The position numbers and the translations under genes are program-made. Positions 11,641 to 23,532 of a DNA stretch of 64,000 nucleotides are shown here, piece by piece. The notes under the pieces were generated by a model, which did not search any database, was not told the origin of the DNA, and worked only from the letters and a program-made list of their open reading frames with translations. Origin of the DNA: Amborella trichopoda (Eukaryota; Streptophyta; Magnoliopsida; Amborellales; Amborellaceae); the NCBI RefSeq assembly GCF_000471905.2, contig NW_006497600.1:1505887-1569886 (forward strand). Reading direction: 5' to 3'. Every line of letters begins with the position of its first letter. Position 1 is the stretch's first letter.

Positions 11641-11764
11641 ATAAAACTTTAACTATAGTTATGGAGTGACCATAGTCACCATCCTATAGTTAAATCATTC
11701 TAATGAGAAAACAAAAATCGTGTATATTTTTGGGTACCTGTTAAGTATTTAAGTATGGGAAAAA

Positions 11765-12140
11765 TTTATATAAGGTTGCAACCTTAAAATGTAGAATTAC
11801 ATATGCACCTAAAAAATCCATCCGCGAAGGTTGTTTCAATGTTGAAAAACCCTCTCATTGATCATCTTGACATCGAGATGTATGAATATGACGAAAAAAA
11901 AGATTTCGAGTCCCATAAATAGTGCATCTTGCAACACATTGTCCAGACCGTCCATTTTCAAGATTTTCATATGTCGATATTTCTACTTGATTTTAACCAT
12001 TTTTTGGATTTTTAAATTTTATAATTAGACATGAAAATATTTTTTCAGATAATCATAACAATGTTTACACCAAAATTACATGTTATAATAAAATATGGAG
12101 GTGTACCTTAATTGGATTGTTTAAGGTTGCAAACTGATAG
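11765..12140. repeat. Dispersed repeat family A copy
   Basis: The copy shows the family hallmarks: aaggttgcaacct at one end, a word of the type cattgatcatcttgacatcg, a taRtgcatNttgYaacacatt block, and a gaggtgYacct word leading to aaggttg at the other. The same words recur at 20440-20745, 40930-41270, 48175-48540 and 57131-57485. No protein is encoded. It is probably a MITE or other non-autonomous element, but its exact ends are unclear. Confidence 0.65.
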
Positions 12141-12721
12141 AAACCACACCTTTTAATTATTTAATGAATAAATTTATATAGTATATTTGTCACCATACCA
12201 TAGTTAAAATATTTAATGAATAAATTTATATAGTATATTTGTTTTTGGTATGCAATAAGTAGGTGTGATGTTTCTTGAAGTATTCAATGACTAGATTTAT
12301 ATGGTACATTTTTTTTTTTTGTATATAGTAGTTAATTATGTATTTAATATTGGATGATTGGATGAGAGTCACGAGGCATCTAAATTAATTGGCTTAATTA
12401 TGTTAGTCTAGTAAAGTTTTTATGGATGAATTAGTTATTGATGGCTTTGACATTAACTTTTATTTTTTAGAATTTCAAAATTTCTAATATTATAAATTTA
12501 TCCGATTATTTTACTCCGATTATTTTACTCCGATTTTTTGAGCCTAATTTGCTATATTAACGATATCTTTATATGAAGTATTTTTGTCAATCCGTATTTT
12601 TTAATCGATTTTTTCATTTGACTTTTTAAAATAAAAACGATTTGTTTCCGATTTTATGGTGAGCCGATTTATTGATAGCCCCCAACTTGCTAACTATGCT
12701 TAAGAGTATACTTTACTTTTA

Positions 12722-13128
12722 CTCCCTCAGGTAGAAGAAGAACTGGATGATTTTTTAGAATATAAAAATGGGGGAATAATTTAAGAATTTCTAGATGATT
12801 ATACTCAACGAAATTTGAAATTTGAGTTTTTCAACACTTATATCTCATTATTTAAAAATTGAATGGTCTCTATCCTATCTCAAGACAGTATGTTTTCCCA
12901 TGCATAGACGCTACAATTAGGATTTCTTCTTTGTTACTGTTAACTTGTGGGTTGAAGAGGTTACATCCCAAATTTTGGAGTCTTAAAATTAATTCTTGGT
13001 GGGTTTTACCGAGTTAGTCCATTGATACTATATTCCCACAAGGAGTGTAGTATCTTTTGCCTTTGGTTGAAATATTAGACCACGTCATTTCAAATAAAGC
13101 ATAAAGATATTCTACTCTTTGAGGAGTA
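12722..13128. mobile_element. Possible Stowaway-like MITE
   Basis: The left end TA|CTCCCTCAGG resembles the Stowaway terminal consensus, and a weaker partner TTTGAGGAG|TA occurs at 13118-13130. The interior has no coding potential. A better example of the same type lies at 28651-28931. Confidence 0.35.
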
Positions 13129-13129
13129 G

Positions 13130-15850
13130 AAAGGTCATTTGCTCTTTCAAGTAAAATCCCTCCTCTTATTAATTTTAGAGAAAGTGTAAAATGAGACCAT
13201 TTATCTTTGGTACAAAGCAGTTACATAAGAAAAAATATTATTTGTACCCTCTATGCTTGAAAAATATAATATCTCGAGATTGAATAAAGACCACCTATAT
13301 TTTATAAAGTAGATGGTGAGATTTAAGTGTTAGAAAACTCAAATTTCAAAATTCATTTTTAGAAAAATCATCTAGTGATTCTTACATAGTTCCTAAAATT
13401 TTATATTGAAAAAACCCTTCCAGGTAGGTCTTATGGTTAATGAAGTAGAAATAAACTATGCTACCGAGCATAAAAAAACACCTCATAATCACCCCGAGGT
13501 CACTAGAACTTAATTTTTTGATGAAATATAGATTTGACCCACAGCAACTCAAATGCGCCAGACTGGGTGACTCAAGCTCTAAACCCGAGGAATTCCGAGC
13601 CCGAGTCCATGATTTTAACGACAAGTTATAGCATGGATGCTATAACCTCTAAAGCTTAAACCTAATTCCTCCAAATTATTTAGTTTTATCTTGGAACTAC
13701 TATGTACAGGTATCGTTTTTTTTTAGTACAGTATTGGGTACTCATCCCCAACATCCGGTCTGTGCTGCGCTCGTCTTAGAGTGATTTGAATGAGTAGTTA
13801 TCATCACTTAACATGAGGGCCACTTTATCGATAAGTTTGTCAATTGCACCAAGCTGGCCCCGAGCCTCTTAGTGGGATTTGATTCCAACCTCCTACTTGG
13901 AAATGACCAAACATCCTAACCGCAAACCGCAAACGGGAACAGCTCAACGACACCTCAGGAAGTCACTCATCATAGTACTACTTTTGCCCTAGCATGCTAA
14001 TTTTAAAGTTCTATTGAGATCCAATATTGGTGATGGCGTGACATTTGGGCCCTACTCGATGTTTCCTATGATTCCACAATTGTCATTGTGGGATAATCAG
14101 CTAAGTTGAATAAGCTTAGCCAAGTTACTTTGATTGATGGCTACCATGTGGTCATGAGCTTGACCCAATTCACTTCAACTTTTTTCAGCAACCTTTGTGG
14201 GATGTTGCTTTAGGCAGCCCCGTCAACTAGTAATTGAGCTTTTATAACAAGAATGGTACAAGCCTAGTTGGGCAGGCTGGCAGGTACCACTTTATGTTGC
14301 ATTGAGTTTTATTTCTACCACGGGTAAGGGACCACTTCCCTATAAAGAACAAAATAAATATTAAAAGATAAAATGAAAATAAAAAATTATATGTGATCAT
14401 TGCAAAAGAAAAGTAAAATTGCTGGAGGTAATAACAAAAAGCAATGCAACTTTCTATCTAAAAAAGTACAAAACGTCGTTAAGCTTTCCATGCATGAGCA
14501 CAAATAGTGTTGGGAAAGGGGCCCAGGTCATGGTGGTAGCACCCCACACCCAAGATTACATTGTGGTTTTCATTCCCACCACTGACACTACCCTAGTAAT
14601 ATCTTCAAGAAGTACCCAAAAAAAAAAAGCACAAAATGGTGTTCTTTTTCATTTATATGTAAAATTTTGACAACATTTCTACAAATGTAACTTTGATATT
14701 TGTATTTTTCAATCATCAAATAAGATGTAAATTATTCCTAGGATTCTTGTATTTTTTATTTTCTCATTTAAAGGGAGTTCATGGCCAAAAATTTGTGCAT
14801 ATTATCTGGACTATCCAATTTCAAGATTTTCGAGTATTTATAGATCTGTTTGGTTTGTAATATATTTGAAACTTTAAATGTCATATTCAAGGGTTCAAAT
14901 ATTTTCAAAGCATTGTAGGGGTTTTTCGGCTTGAAAATTGCATCTTTTGCCCATACTCAGAGTTGCATTTACTTTGATTATTTAAGGTTGACATCTCATA
15001 TAAACCTTAAGCCTATATCTTATTTACATCCATTGTCTTTGAGGTTGAGAGAACAAATTTTCAGAATCTGAATCCTCCGTCCATACCCAAGATGGATGGT
15101 GTTAGGAAGGGGTGGTGGACACTTGCAGCTGGGGATACACCCCTAACCTCACCTTTTTAAGAAGGGGTGAGGTTTGTACAAGGTATCAACCTTAAACAAT
15201 CACGATAAGGTGCATCTCAAAATATCATTATAAGATTTAGGTGTTGAAATTCTTATGATCGCCCTAATATGTATCTTTCACCCCTATTGTGAAATTGAAA
15301 GCTCAAATAATGGTGTAGATCTAGCAAATCTATGACCACTTAAATATTTGACAATTGATGGTCTAAATACTATTATTAATGCTTTAAATTCAAATTTTCT
15401 TTCATATTCATCTACATCGAATTGGTGATAATCAATTGGATGGTTTTCTGACTTTCTCATGACGAAATGACCTTTTCCGATGGGTTTTGAGGTGCACCTT
15501 ACTTGTACAATTGATTGACACTTTATATAGACCTCTTCCTTTTAATAATGCGCCTTTTATCGTGTTATCACCAATAACCACCATCCAACATTGGCAGTAG
15601 ATGGTGGAGACTTCATGTTGAATGTAGTACGATGATTATTCCTTGTTAAAAGCATTAAATATTCCATCTGGTTTGAGAGAGAGAATCATCCCCGTCTAAT
15701 CAATTAATTGGACGATCGAGATAGCATCAGATGTACAATTGATATCACATGGTGGGCCCCATTTTCTTTCCATCACGATTCTAACCGTGGATTGGACAAT
15801 GATAGCCCTCATGTTCTAAAGATTAAATGGTTATTTTATTTTATTATGGT
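13130..15850. other. Intergenic repeat-rich DNA without recognised genes
   Basis: I find no coding similarity here. Around 14810-15010 and 15150-15540 there are words shared with repeat family A (aaggttgacatct, gaggtgcacctta), suggesting two degraded copies. A partial end of MITE family B (gagaccatttatctttggtac) is visible near 13193. Confidence 0.5.
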
Positions 15851-15854
15851 GGGA

Positions 15855-16070
15855 TTGTATAATATGCGGCCATTTATCATGGCTACAAGGATGTCACAGT
15901 TATATCCAGCCATTAGATGTAAAATTGGATGGCTTGGGGTGTATCACAGAGTTTGAGAAATATTTTTTTGAACTTTGAGTTCAATGACACTTTTACAACT
16001 ACCTGATTTGAAATCCGACGAACAAGAGTGATTGTGACCTCCTTATATCAGAAGTAAATGGTCTCTTGTA
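15855..16070. mobile_element. MITE family B copy
   Basis: The ends form an imperfect terminal inverted repeat: the left reads through ccatttatcatggctacaaggatgtcacag and the right through its degenerate complement ending atggtctcttgtatac. Internal words include gatgtaaaattggatggctt and tttttttgaactttg, shared with copies at 26812-27015 and 28344-28556. It is non-coding. Confidence 0.6.
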
Positions 16071-16116
16071 TACTTTTTTTTTTTTTTTAAGTTCATGTTG
16101 AGGAAGTTCATCGTCA

Positions 16117-16310
16117 TCATCATCAAAGCCTTTTTCCAACCAATTGGGGTCGGCTATACGAATTTCAGTCCGCTATTCTGCTCTATTAATAGTCACACCC
16201 TCAGTGAAGTCATAAGTCCCCATATCTTTTCTCACTACTTCTAACCATGCCATTTTAGGTCAAACCATTGCCATTTTGTAGCCTTCCACTTGAACTACCC
16301 ATAAATTATC
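16117..16310 (-). mobile_element. RTE-clade LINE 3' end (C-terminus of RT and tail)
   Basis: The minus strand translates as a decayed RTE C-terminus: WLEVVRKDM, then an INRAE word, then TEIRIADPNWLEKGF, followed directly by a GATGATGATGACGATGA tail at 16117-16135. RIHVADP and the tandem GAT tail are characteristic of plant RTE LINEs. Two internal stops show it is dead. It is the longest of three RTE 3' ends in the window and gives the reference for the 41-bp and 38-bp ones. Confidence 0.75.
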
Positions 16311-16689
16311 CTGGATGGGTTTTACTTAAGTGTGACAATAGGTTGGGACAGCGTGGCCGGGATATTAAATTTGGCCCAAGATTTGGGCAAAAGACCTAAA
16401 TTTTGCTTCTGTTGTCGGCATTGCGCCCTATCTAAGCTAAATGATCATGACCAACCCAACCCATCTCGTATATTTTTACAAACAACAAGGAAAGGTGCTA
16501 GGCTTGATCCTATTAACAAAACATTGCCATTATAGACTGAACCGTGCTAGACTTTGCAAGTTAGCCCAAGAGTAAAACCAAATTCGAGCCATGACCTTTG
16601 GCTCAAGCTGGGCTCATACTAGTCTAGACTTGACTCGTGCCCCGCCAGTTGCCACCCTCATTTTTTTTTTCAGATGGACTAATTGTTGG

Positions 16690-16990
16690 ATGTGCCCCCA
16701 AGGGTAGGCCTGGCAATGGCCCAGGCTTGCCATGGCCCTGGACCCAACCCCAATAGGGCCAACAAATATACCCGGTTTGGCCCTAGCCCTATTAAGGCCG
16801 GGCCTGGTCAGCCCAAAAGAAAGAAAAAAAAGAGAGAGTGAGAGAGTGAGTCGGCCTAGGCCAAACTTGACCGCCCTTGGCCCAAGCCAGAGCTAGGCCA
16901 TTATGTGGTGGCCCGCCCCCTCAAGCTACTTTTTGTAATCTAGGGCCTATTTTTTTTTTTAGAGCCAGGCCCATTGTAAGGCCTACTTTT
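16690..16990. repeat. GC-rich dispersed repeat (ggccc/gggcc words)
   Basis: Frequent ggccc, gggcc and tggccc words in an otherwise AT-rich context mark a repeat type common in plant genomes and often linked to hAT-type non-autonomous elements. I see no clear terminal inverted repeats or target duplication, so class assignment is tentative. Confidence 0.4.
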
Positions 16991-17159
16991 TTTTAAGAGA
17001 CAAGTCCATTGCAAGCCCTATGGAATGTTGAATGTAGCTATAACAGAATACCCACATATACCCACATTCTTTAGTGTTTTATATATACCCACTTTCCAGA
17101 TCTCTTTTCGATAGTAAACTCTCTGGCGGCAAAAATTTCAGATTTATTATGTCGTTCAC

Positions 17160-17961
17160 TTTTGGGTGCAGTGCCTCCATATGGAATGTTGAATGTAGCT
17201 GTAACAGAATGTCGGGCCAAGCTATTTCACAATTTCGAAATTTATTATCTATCCTTCAAGTTGTTTATATCTCGCCTACAGGTGAAGACAAGGTTATATG
17301 GGAAAGTGAAAGTGACGGGTCTTTTCTGTTAAATCTACCTATCAACTACTTTTCTATGAACATATAAGGTGGTCCAATGAGAATCTTTTTGCAAGCTGGA
17401 AATGGCCTATCCCTATGAAGATTAAGGCTTTCCATTGGATTACCTTACAACAAAAATGTCTTACTATAGACAATCTTCGAAAGAGGAGGAAAATCATCAT
17501 AATATGTGTCTCATGTGCAAGAACGATGACGAAAATTATTGCCACCTTTTCTTGCATTGCTCATTTGAAGATGATAATTTCAGCCTTTTGGGTATCACTC
17601 TTATCATGTCAGATGAGTTATTAATCATCTCAGCTTCCCATCTTTGCCCAAAACAGGAACTATTATTTGGAATATCTTCAGAAGTGCTATTTTATGGCAG
17701 ATCTGGCTAGAGCGTAACAAACACACTTTTGATAGGAGGTATTTGGATCTTACTAGCATTAAAGATAAAATTTTGCCCACCTTATGAGACTGGCTCTCTA
17801 TTACTGTTGATGGGAGAGGAATTTCAATAGTAGATATCTTTGTTAATTTAAACCTCCTAGCCTTCTCTTATGTTCCAAAATACTACCCATCTTTCACTTG
17901 AACCCCTCCTCCTGAATAAAAGCCTATGAACATTGTCAAAACAAAACAAAACAAAACAAAA
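17160..17961 (+). mobile_element. LINE (L1-like) 3' end, 5'-truncated, with AAAAC tail
   Basis: The plus strand holds the C-terminal part of an L1-type ORF2: ISQFRNLLSIL, GEDKVIWESESDGSF, then the zf-RVT region with the pattern C-x2-C (MCLMCKNDDEN) and H-x4-HC (CHLFLHCSFED) at about 17500-17570, then IWLERNKHTF near 17700. Stops and frameshifts divide it. It ends in an (AAAAC)n tail at 17940-17961, as expected of a target-primed insertion. The complete element would encode endonuclease and reverse transcriptase upstream, absent here. Confidence 0.75.
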
Positions 17962-17999
17962 GTTCAGCCCTACATAGGGGAACATGCAATTTTAGATTT

Positions 18000-18500
18000 G
18001 TTATATTTAGGGGTGCAACGGGTTGGGTCCAGGCCAGTTCCGACACGTCCATACCCAAAGCCAAATAGTGTTCAGGTCTAGTTTTTAGACATAAACCCAA
18101 TTTTTAGGGTCTAGAATTTAGACCCATACCCGGATCCGATGTCGGGTCTACTCGTTGAGTCCCGAGTCAAGGCGGGTCAATGCCACCATATGACTATGAA
18201 CTTCTTTATTTTTACCATCATATACTTATATTATTAGCAATATTTACAGTATTGCACAAATACCCACATTCCTTAGTGTTTTACATAATAATCAGAAATT
18301 CCAAAGAAACAAATGTATTGGCGACATTTATGAATACCCATAGATAGGTCGGGTCGGGTCCGGCCAGACTCAAATCCATACCCAAATAGTATTCGGGTCT
18401 AGGGTTTGAACCCAAACCCAACATTTCGATCCAAAATTTGGACCCATACTCGAATTCGAGATCCAGTTTACCTGTTGGGTCCCACTTCTGGTCATGTCCA
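18000..18500. repeat. Dispersed repeat rich in gggtcggg and acccatacc words
   Basis: Two related blocks (about 18010-18180 and 18340-18490) share words such as ccatacccaaa, gggtctag and gacccatac. They look like two copies of one repeat. Words tacccacattYcttagtgtttta at 17056 and 18261 show a further short duplication. No coding potential is supported. Confidence 0.45.
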
Positions 18501-18520
18501 TTGCCCCTAGCTATATTTGA

Positions 18521-19297
18521 GGGAAAATTACAAAACCGTCCCAAGTATACTATCTATGCAACTTACTCCCCAGCTAACATTTCCTCTCATTTTTTCCCCA
18601 CAACCACCTCTCCTCTCAAAAACCCCCCAAAGTAAAAAGTTGTTATTTTTTGGACAGAAATGCCCTTCCTATACAAAAAAAAAGGTCAATTGGAGGTCCC
18701 AAGTAGTATACTACCGGAGCGACCAATTCAACCGCCTGAGCGATGTGGCTCCAGAAGGTGTACTGTCGGAGCTCATCTTTGTACTACCAGAGCGACCTTT
18801 TCAACCGCGGAGTGCTGTGGCTCCAGAAGGTGTACTGCTGGAGCGAGTCCTTGCATTGCTGGAGGGTGTGTCCTCATTGCCGGAGCGACCTATTCAACCG
18901 TCGGAGCGTTGTGGCTCCAGAAGATGTACCGCTGGAGCGAGTCATTGCATTGCTGGAGGGTGTGTCCTCATTGCCGGAGCGACCTATCCAACCGTCGGAG
19001 TGCTTTGGCTCCAAAAGGTGTGCTGCTAGAGCAAGTCTTTGTATAGCCGGAGGGCATTGTCCTCATTGCCGGAGCGCACTGTCCTCATTGCCGGAGCATT
19101 TAAATGGATTGCCGGAACGAGAGAGTCGTGGGTAAAGGCAACGAGGAGAGAGAGGGGGTAGTTTAGCCTCTTTTTTTTTTTTTTTGGATTGGGGGTATTT
19201 GTGAGGAAATGTGGTTGTGAGAAAAAAAATGAAAAACAAAGTTAGTTAGAGGTAAATTGTATAGGTAATATACTTGGAGGGTTTTTGTAATTTTCCC
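18521..19297. mobile_element. Mutator-like (MULE) non-autonomous element with long TIRs
   Basis: Both ends begin GGGAAAATTACAAAA when read inward and stay similar for roughly 58 bp, through words CCAAGTATA and CAAYTTAC. The flanks show an imperfect 9-bp duplication, tatatttga (18512-18520) and tatattcaa (19298-19306), the length expected for MULEs. The 777-bp interior has no transposase. It carries a GC-rich tandem repeat (listed next) unlike the AT-rich surroundings. Movement would need a transposase from elsewhere. Confidence 0.72.
18712..19125 (+). repeat. 94-bp GC-rich tandem repeat inside the MULE
   Basis: Units start near 18712, 18785, 18879 and 18973, followed by shorter partial units. 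Each carries ccggagcgacc, Ycaaccg, gtggctccagaag and tgctggagcg; the two middle units are 94 bp. A smaller ccggagcg motif recurs every 20-30 bp. Because 94 is not a multiple of three, the same unit is read in successive frames, which makes all three plus frames open for 125-170 codons. The apparent proteins (with repeated LPERPIQP and GSRRC words) are most likely a by-product of the repeat. Confidence 0.85.
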
Positions 19298-19306
19298 TAT
19301 ATTCAA

Positions 19307-21090
19307 CGTTCAGTTGTTTAATGTTATTCAAATGATCATAACTTCCATGGCTTGACACCACGCTTACTACATGGCAAAACGTGCCTGCCAAGTGGCTCCC
19401 CAAAGTTTAGAAAGTCTTTGAGATACCCTTTGATTTCATCACCAGATTTTGCATGCAACTGCTAACTATAAAACAACAAAGAGATCAACCCTCTAACATT
19501 AAAAAACCGGCCTTTCCCTCCCTCAGTTTTCCCCTCAGGTATTTTCTACAGTTTTATGTCACATTTTCCTCCTTTTTTTTTTTCATACCTTTTTTGTGAG
19601 TTTCTTTATTCATGATGATTACTTTATTCTTTGTTATTCACAAAATATATTGGCCGGGAAAAAAAAATATTTTTCACTTAAGACACTCCGTTTTTTTTTG
19701 CCCTCAAGGTTCTGTATTCCAGTTTATCTAACAAACATAATTGTCATACCTAACAGTAAAAAAAAAAAAATCTTTAGCAAATACATTGGATTGAAATCCT
19801 AGTCTATGTGTTGGGCTATTATATCAGAAAAGGGCCACAGATATTTACATTTCCAATTTTCATTGTCTGTTGCTTTGTAAATATTGGAAATTCTATTAAA
19901 ATCAGCACAAATAAAGGGAACGTATATCTGTTGATTTTGTTTTGATATTCTCATTGGGTCCGATGCAGTTACATGTGCATGGTGAAAGTGAGAAAAGTTG
20001 GTTTATTATTTTCTTTTTCATTTGGTTGTTTGTGACTTCTGAAATTTTAAAGGAAATGAGAAGCAATGGGCTGTTTCAAGAATCGGTCGAGTAACTAAGC
20101 TTTGGCCTATGGCTTAGGGGATTTTGGGGGGCTGTTTCGCCCCCAATTAATTAATTTTTTTTTTAATTTTTGTTTAAAAAATATTAAATTTATGATTTAG
20201 AAATATATGTTTATAGAAGTTCTATTGTTTTCATGATGATTTGGGAACTTTCAAATTCCAAATTTTAATTTTTTATTTATTCTCAGAATAATTCAAGGTA
20301 TAAATCAAAATTTTCTATAATTCATTTTTTACATATGTTTTTGGACTTTTGACTTTCAATTATTTCTATTACTTTGCTTATTAATTTTTTTATAATGTGT
20401 GTGTGCACTTGCGTATGTACGCGCACAAATTTATTTTCAAATCTAATTATAAAAGTTTAATCTCCAAAAATGAATAAAATCAAGTAGATCTATAAACATA
20501 TGGAAATCTTGAAAATAGATTGTCTAGATAATATGTTAATCTTGAAAATAGATTGTCTAGATAATACGTTGTAAGTTGCACGGGCTCAAAATCTTTTTTT
20601 TTTTTTTCATAGTCATACATCTTGATGTTGAAATGATCAATTAGAGGGTTTTTTCAATATTAAAACAGCTTTTACCGATGGATTTTTGAGGTGCATCCGT
20701 AGTTCTACATTTTAAGGTTGCCACCTTTTATATATATATATATATACACGGTTGGTCTAGCTCAGTTTGGCATTGGCTCGTCCTCATTTCATTAATGGCG
20801 AGAGGAACCGAAAAAGCCGATGCCACTGCTTTGGACCCTTGAAGTGCATGTGTCTCTCTCTCTATATATATAAATTTGTTAGGTTTTTTCTTTTTTTATT
20901 CCTCTGCATGGACACGGTTGAGTCCGTGGCGGAGTTACTTGGCTCGGGCCAGTCCAAGGCCTCAGCCAAGTTTCAAAACTTTTGGGAGTACAATGGTCCC
21001 TGCTGGTCCAAAATACCTTTCAATCTTGAAATATGCATATTTTCTACATGCATAGCAATCTATAAAATCTCTCCAATTTAAGGGCGTGTT
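19307..21090. other. Intergenic DNA; family A repeat, otherwise nothing recognised
   Basis: A family A copy spans about 20440-20745, with catcttgatgttgaaatgatc, gaggtgcatc and taaggttgccacc followed by a (TA)n run at 20731-20748. Inside it, cttgaaaatagattgtctag is duplicated at a spacing of about 33 bp (20508). The rest shows T-rich low complexity and no gene. Confidence 0.5.
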
Positions 21091-21390
21091 TTTTTTTTTG
21101 AGAGAATTCAGTACATGTATTAATAAGGAGCTAAAGCTCGAAAGATATTGCAGTATCCGAAGTTAAAAAGGCTTAAGGGTTGAACCACCTTTTGTAAGAT
21201 GATTGGCTAGCACATTAGCCTCACAAAAAAACATGTACAAACGAAGTATTAAGAGTCCTAAACAAAATTCCATATCTACAGCAAGGTGGACCTACCCTCA
21301 TAAGAGGGTTTATGAGTTCCATTACATCAATTAATAACGTTCAATGAATCCCTCTCCACAATACAGAATCGGCCCAGTTGCCTTTCAGTG
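21091..21390 (-). mobile_element. LINE 3' end remnant (RNase H tail part)
   Basis: The minus strand contains FFCEANVLANHLTKGGS, matching the REANxxADxLAKxGS segment that ends the RNase H domain of plant L1-type LINEs. It runs into an A-rich tail, seen as the T run at 21091-21100. The segment is short and interrupted by stops; I am fairly but not fully sure of the assignment. Confidence 0.55.
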
Positions 21391-23370
21391 AAGATCTTTA
21401 AGGAGGCGTGTTTGTTTTGTGGAAGTTATACTGAATCGGCCCAGTTGCCTGTCAAACAAGGACCATGTTTATTTAAAGAATGAGAAATTTAAGTCAAAAT
21501 TTCTAGGAGTTTTTCCTTAATATATTTTGAAACATGATTGAAAGTGAAAATACTTCTTCTCAAAAAAAAAAAAAAAAGACGGTAAGTTTTAATAAGTCTT
21601 TGAAAATCATGCCTCTTAAAATCTTTAATAAGATATTGAAGTATTTTCTCGAAGAACTCCTTAAATAGATATTTATTGTTATCATTATATTGGTCATGAT
21701 TTTAAATTTATGGAAGATAATAAGTTGATAATATGAGCCCCGGGGAGTTATCCCATGTCACAAAGATTTTACTAAAAAAAACTGTCCATGTACTAACAAA
21801 CTCTGCATGGCATGTGAGGATATTTTTTGACATTTTTTTTTAACAGACGAGGTGTTCTTACAAATTTTAGAAGATTTGAAAAACTTTGAAAATTTGAAAA
21901 ACCCCTCCTTTTTCTTATTAGAAAAGGATTGAAAACTTCATAAATTTGGATTTCTTTCTTTTGTATGCTAGCATTTTTTACTTTTAGATTGGGGTTTCTA
22001 CTCTTCTTTTAAGCTCACACCTGCAAAAATATATAAAAAATATTCATGATAAAATAAAATGATCAAAATTCCCTTAAAACTCTTAAGGGTATTTTTATTT
22101 AGAACGCGGATAGCATGCGGCCAGCTCGCATATTGTAGCAATGCGAGCTTGGCAGGAAATATATATTTTAAATATAATTTGATTTTAATTGTAGAGAATA
22201 CATAATCTCTATCATGGAGATCATGAATATGATTATTTTTTTTTGAAAAATAAATATAATAATTATATTAAGAAAACATTTGGACCGTTAGTTACAATTA
22301 TTTTTAGATGGATGACCTACTTGCATCTATTTTTAAGATGGATGCTTTATACTTTTGCATATTATAGAAATACGGTCCAGCCCGCATGAAACAATTGTTT
22401 TTTTATTTAAGCGGTATTTTGGTTATCTTATTTTTCAAAAATATCTTTTTTAGGTGCCGTCTTATTGAGGTGATGACACATCAATTTTTTTCATATTCAT
22501 AAGATTTGTTATAAAAATAGATATAAAAATAAAATAATATGAGACGTTAAATCTAGATCAAATGATCAATGGCTCACTTGTAACATTATAGCTGAAGCTA
22601 CTCTAAGGATCATTTAGATTGGACGAGTAGGAAAAATATACATGGGTGGAGAAGTATAGTAAGTATTTTTTTTATATTTTGTTGTGTTTTAATTTTTTAA
22701 TCCATAGGTAGTCCAATGATAGGAATCAAATTTAATGCTTCATTCTCTGTTTCTAAGGTTGAGTTTTTCTCTTTCTAGGGGTTGAGTTTCTCTCTTTCCA
22801 AGCTTTGAGTTACACGGATAAGGGCGTGAAAACCAGCCTCTTCTAGTAAAGGAAAATTGTTGTTTGGTGAGTCAGCCGGCTCATAGTATTGTTGTACGGT
22901 CTTCCTACAAAATATATCATTGAGATGTATTTTCGATCAAAACTTTTAAAATTTGATAATCTCAACCATTATAATGATCTAAATTTGGATTTTTTTTAAA
23001 AATAAAAATATTATGTGTTGAATTATGTTTTTTACTATCCATTTTAACTTTTAGTGAATGTAACTTTTTTTTTTTTGACATCCATCTCAGAGATGTACCT
23101 AAGATAAGGGACCTCACCGTAATAGGTGAGTCAGCTGACTGACCATAAGCATGCCCTTTAGTAAAACCGGAAGAAGAGGAAAAAGGACGAGTCAACCTCT
23201 TTTAACAGGACCACCATGGACCCATGGACCAGGTTCAACACCCGTCTTTAGGTGGGGAAAGGAGAAATCCAACCCATAAGTTTTTTTTCATATGATTTGG
23301 CAGTTATTCCACGCTCTCCTCCAACTTCCCACCACAGTTTCGGTTGATCCCCACTTTGCAAACGACAGAG
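21391..23370. other. Intergenic DNA upstream of the WAT1-related gene
   Basis: No gene is recognised. A repeat at about 22170-22400 (catggagatcaWgaatat, atttggacYgttagtt, agatggatgctttat, cccgcatgaaacaatt) recurs inside intron 4 of the WAT1-related gene at 26412-26595. The 300 bp before 23371 should include the promoter of that gene, but no TATA box stands out. Confidence 0.5.
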
Positions 23371-23532
23371 AGGGGAGAGAAAGCAAGAAAGCGGAGAGAG
23401 AAAGAAGAGAGAGAAGAATGGTAGTTGAGAACCGTTAGGTGAAGAACCAGAGCCATATCTCTTGGGTCTGGTGCGATTCGAGCCGGTGAAAGGAGGAGAG
23501 GGATTGTTGGGGTCTGGTAGAAGTTTGTAGCC
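23371..23532 (+). promoter_or_regulatory. 5' leader of the WAT1-related gene with a GA-rich tract
   Basis: A purine tract of gagaga type (23371-23417) lies just upstream of the start codon, as is common in plant leaders and core promoters. Position relative to the transcription start is inferred only. Confidence 0.45.

Noticed and set aside
18517-19135. Three overlapping open frames of 125-170 codons with repeated LPERPIQP words, as a novel repeat protein
   Set aside because: They follow from a 94-bp repeat without stops read in shifting frames inside a non-autonomous MULE; no leader, intron or family match supports a gene.
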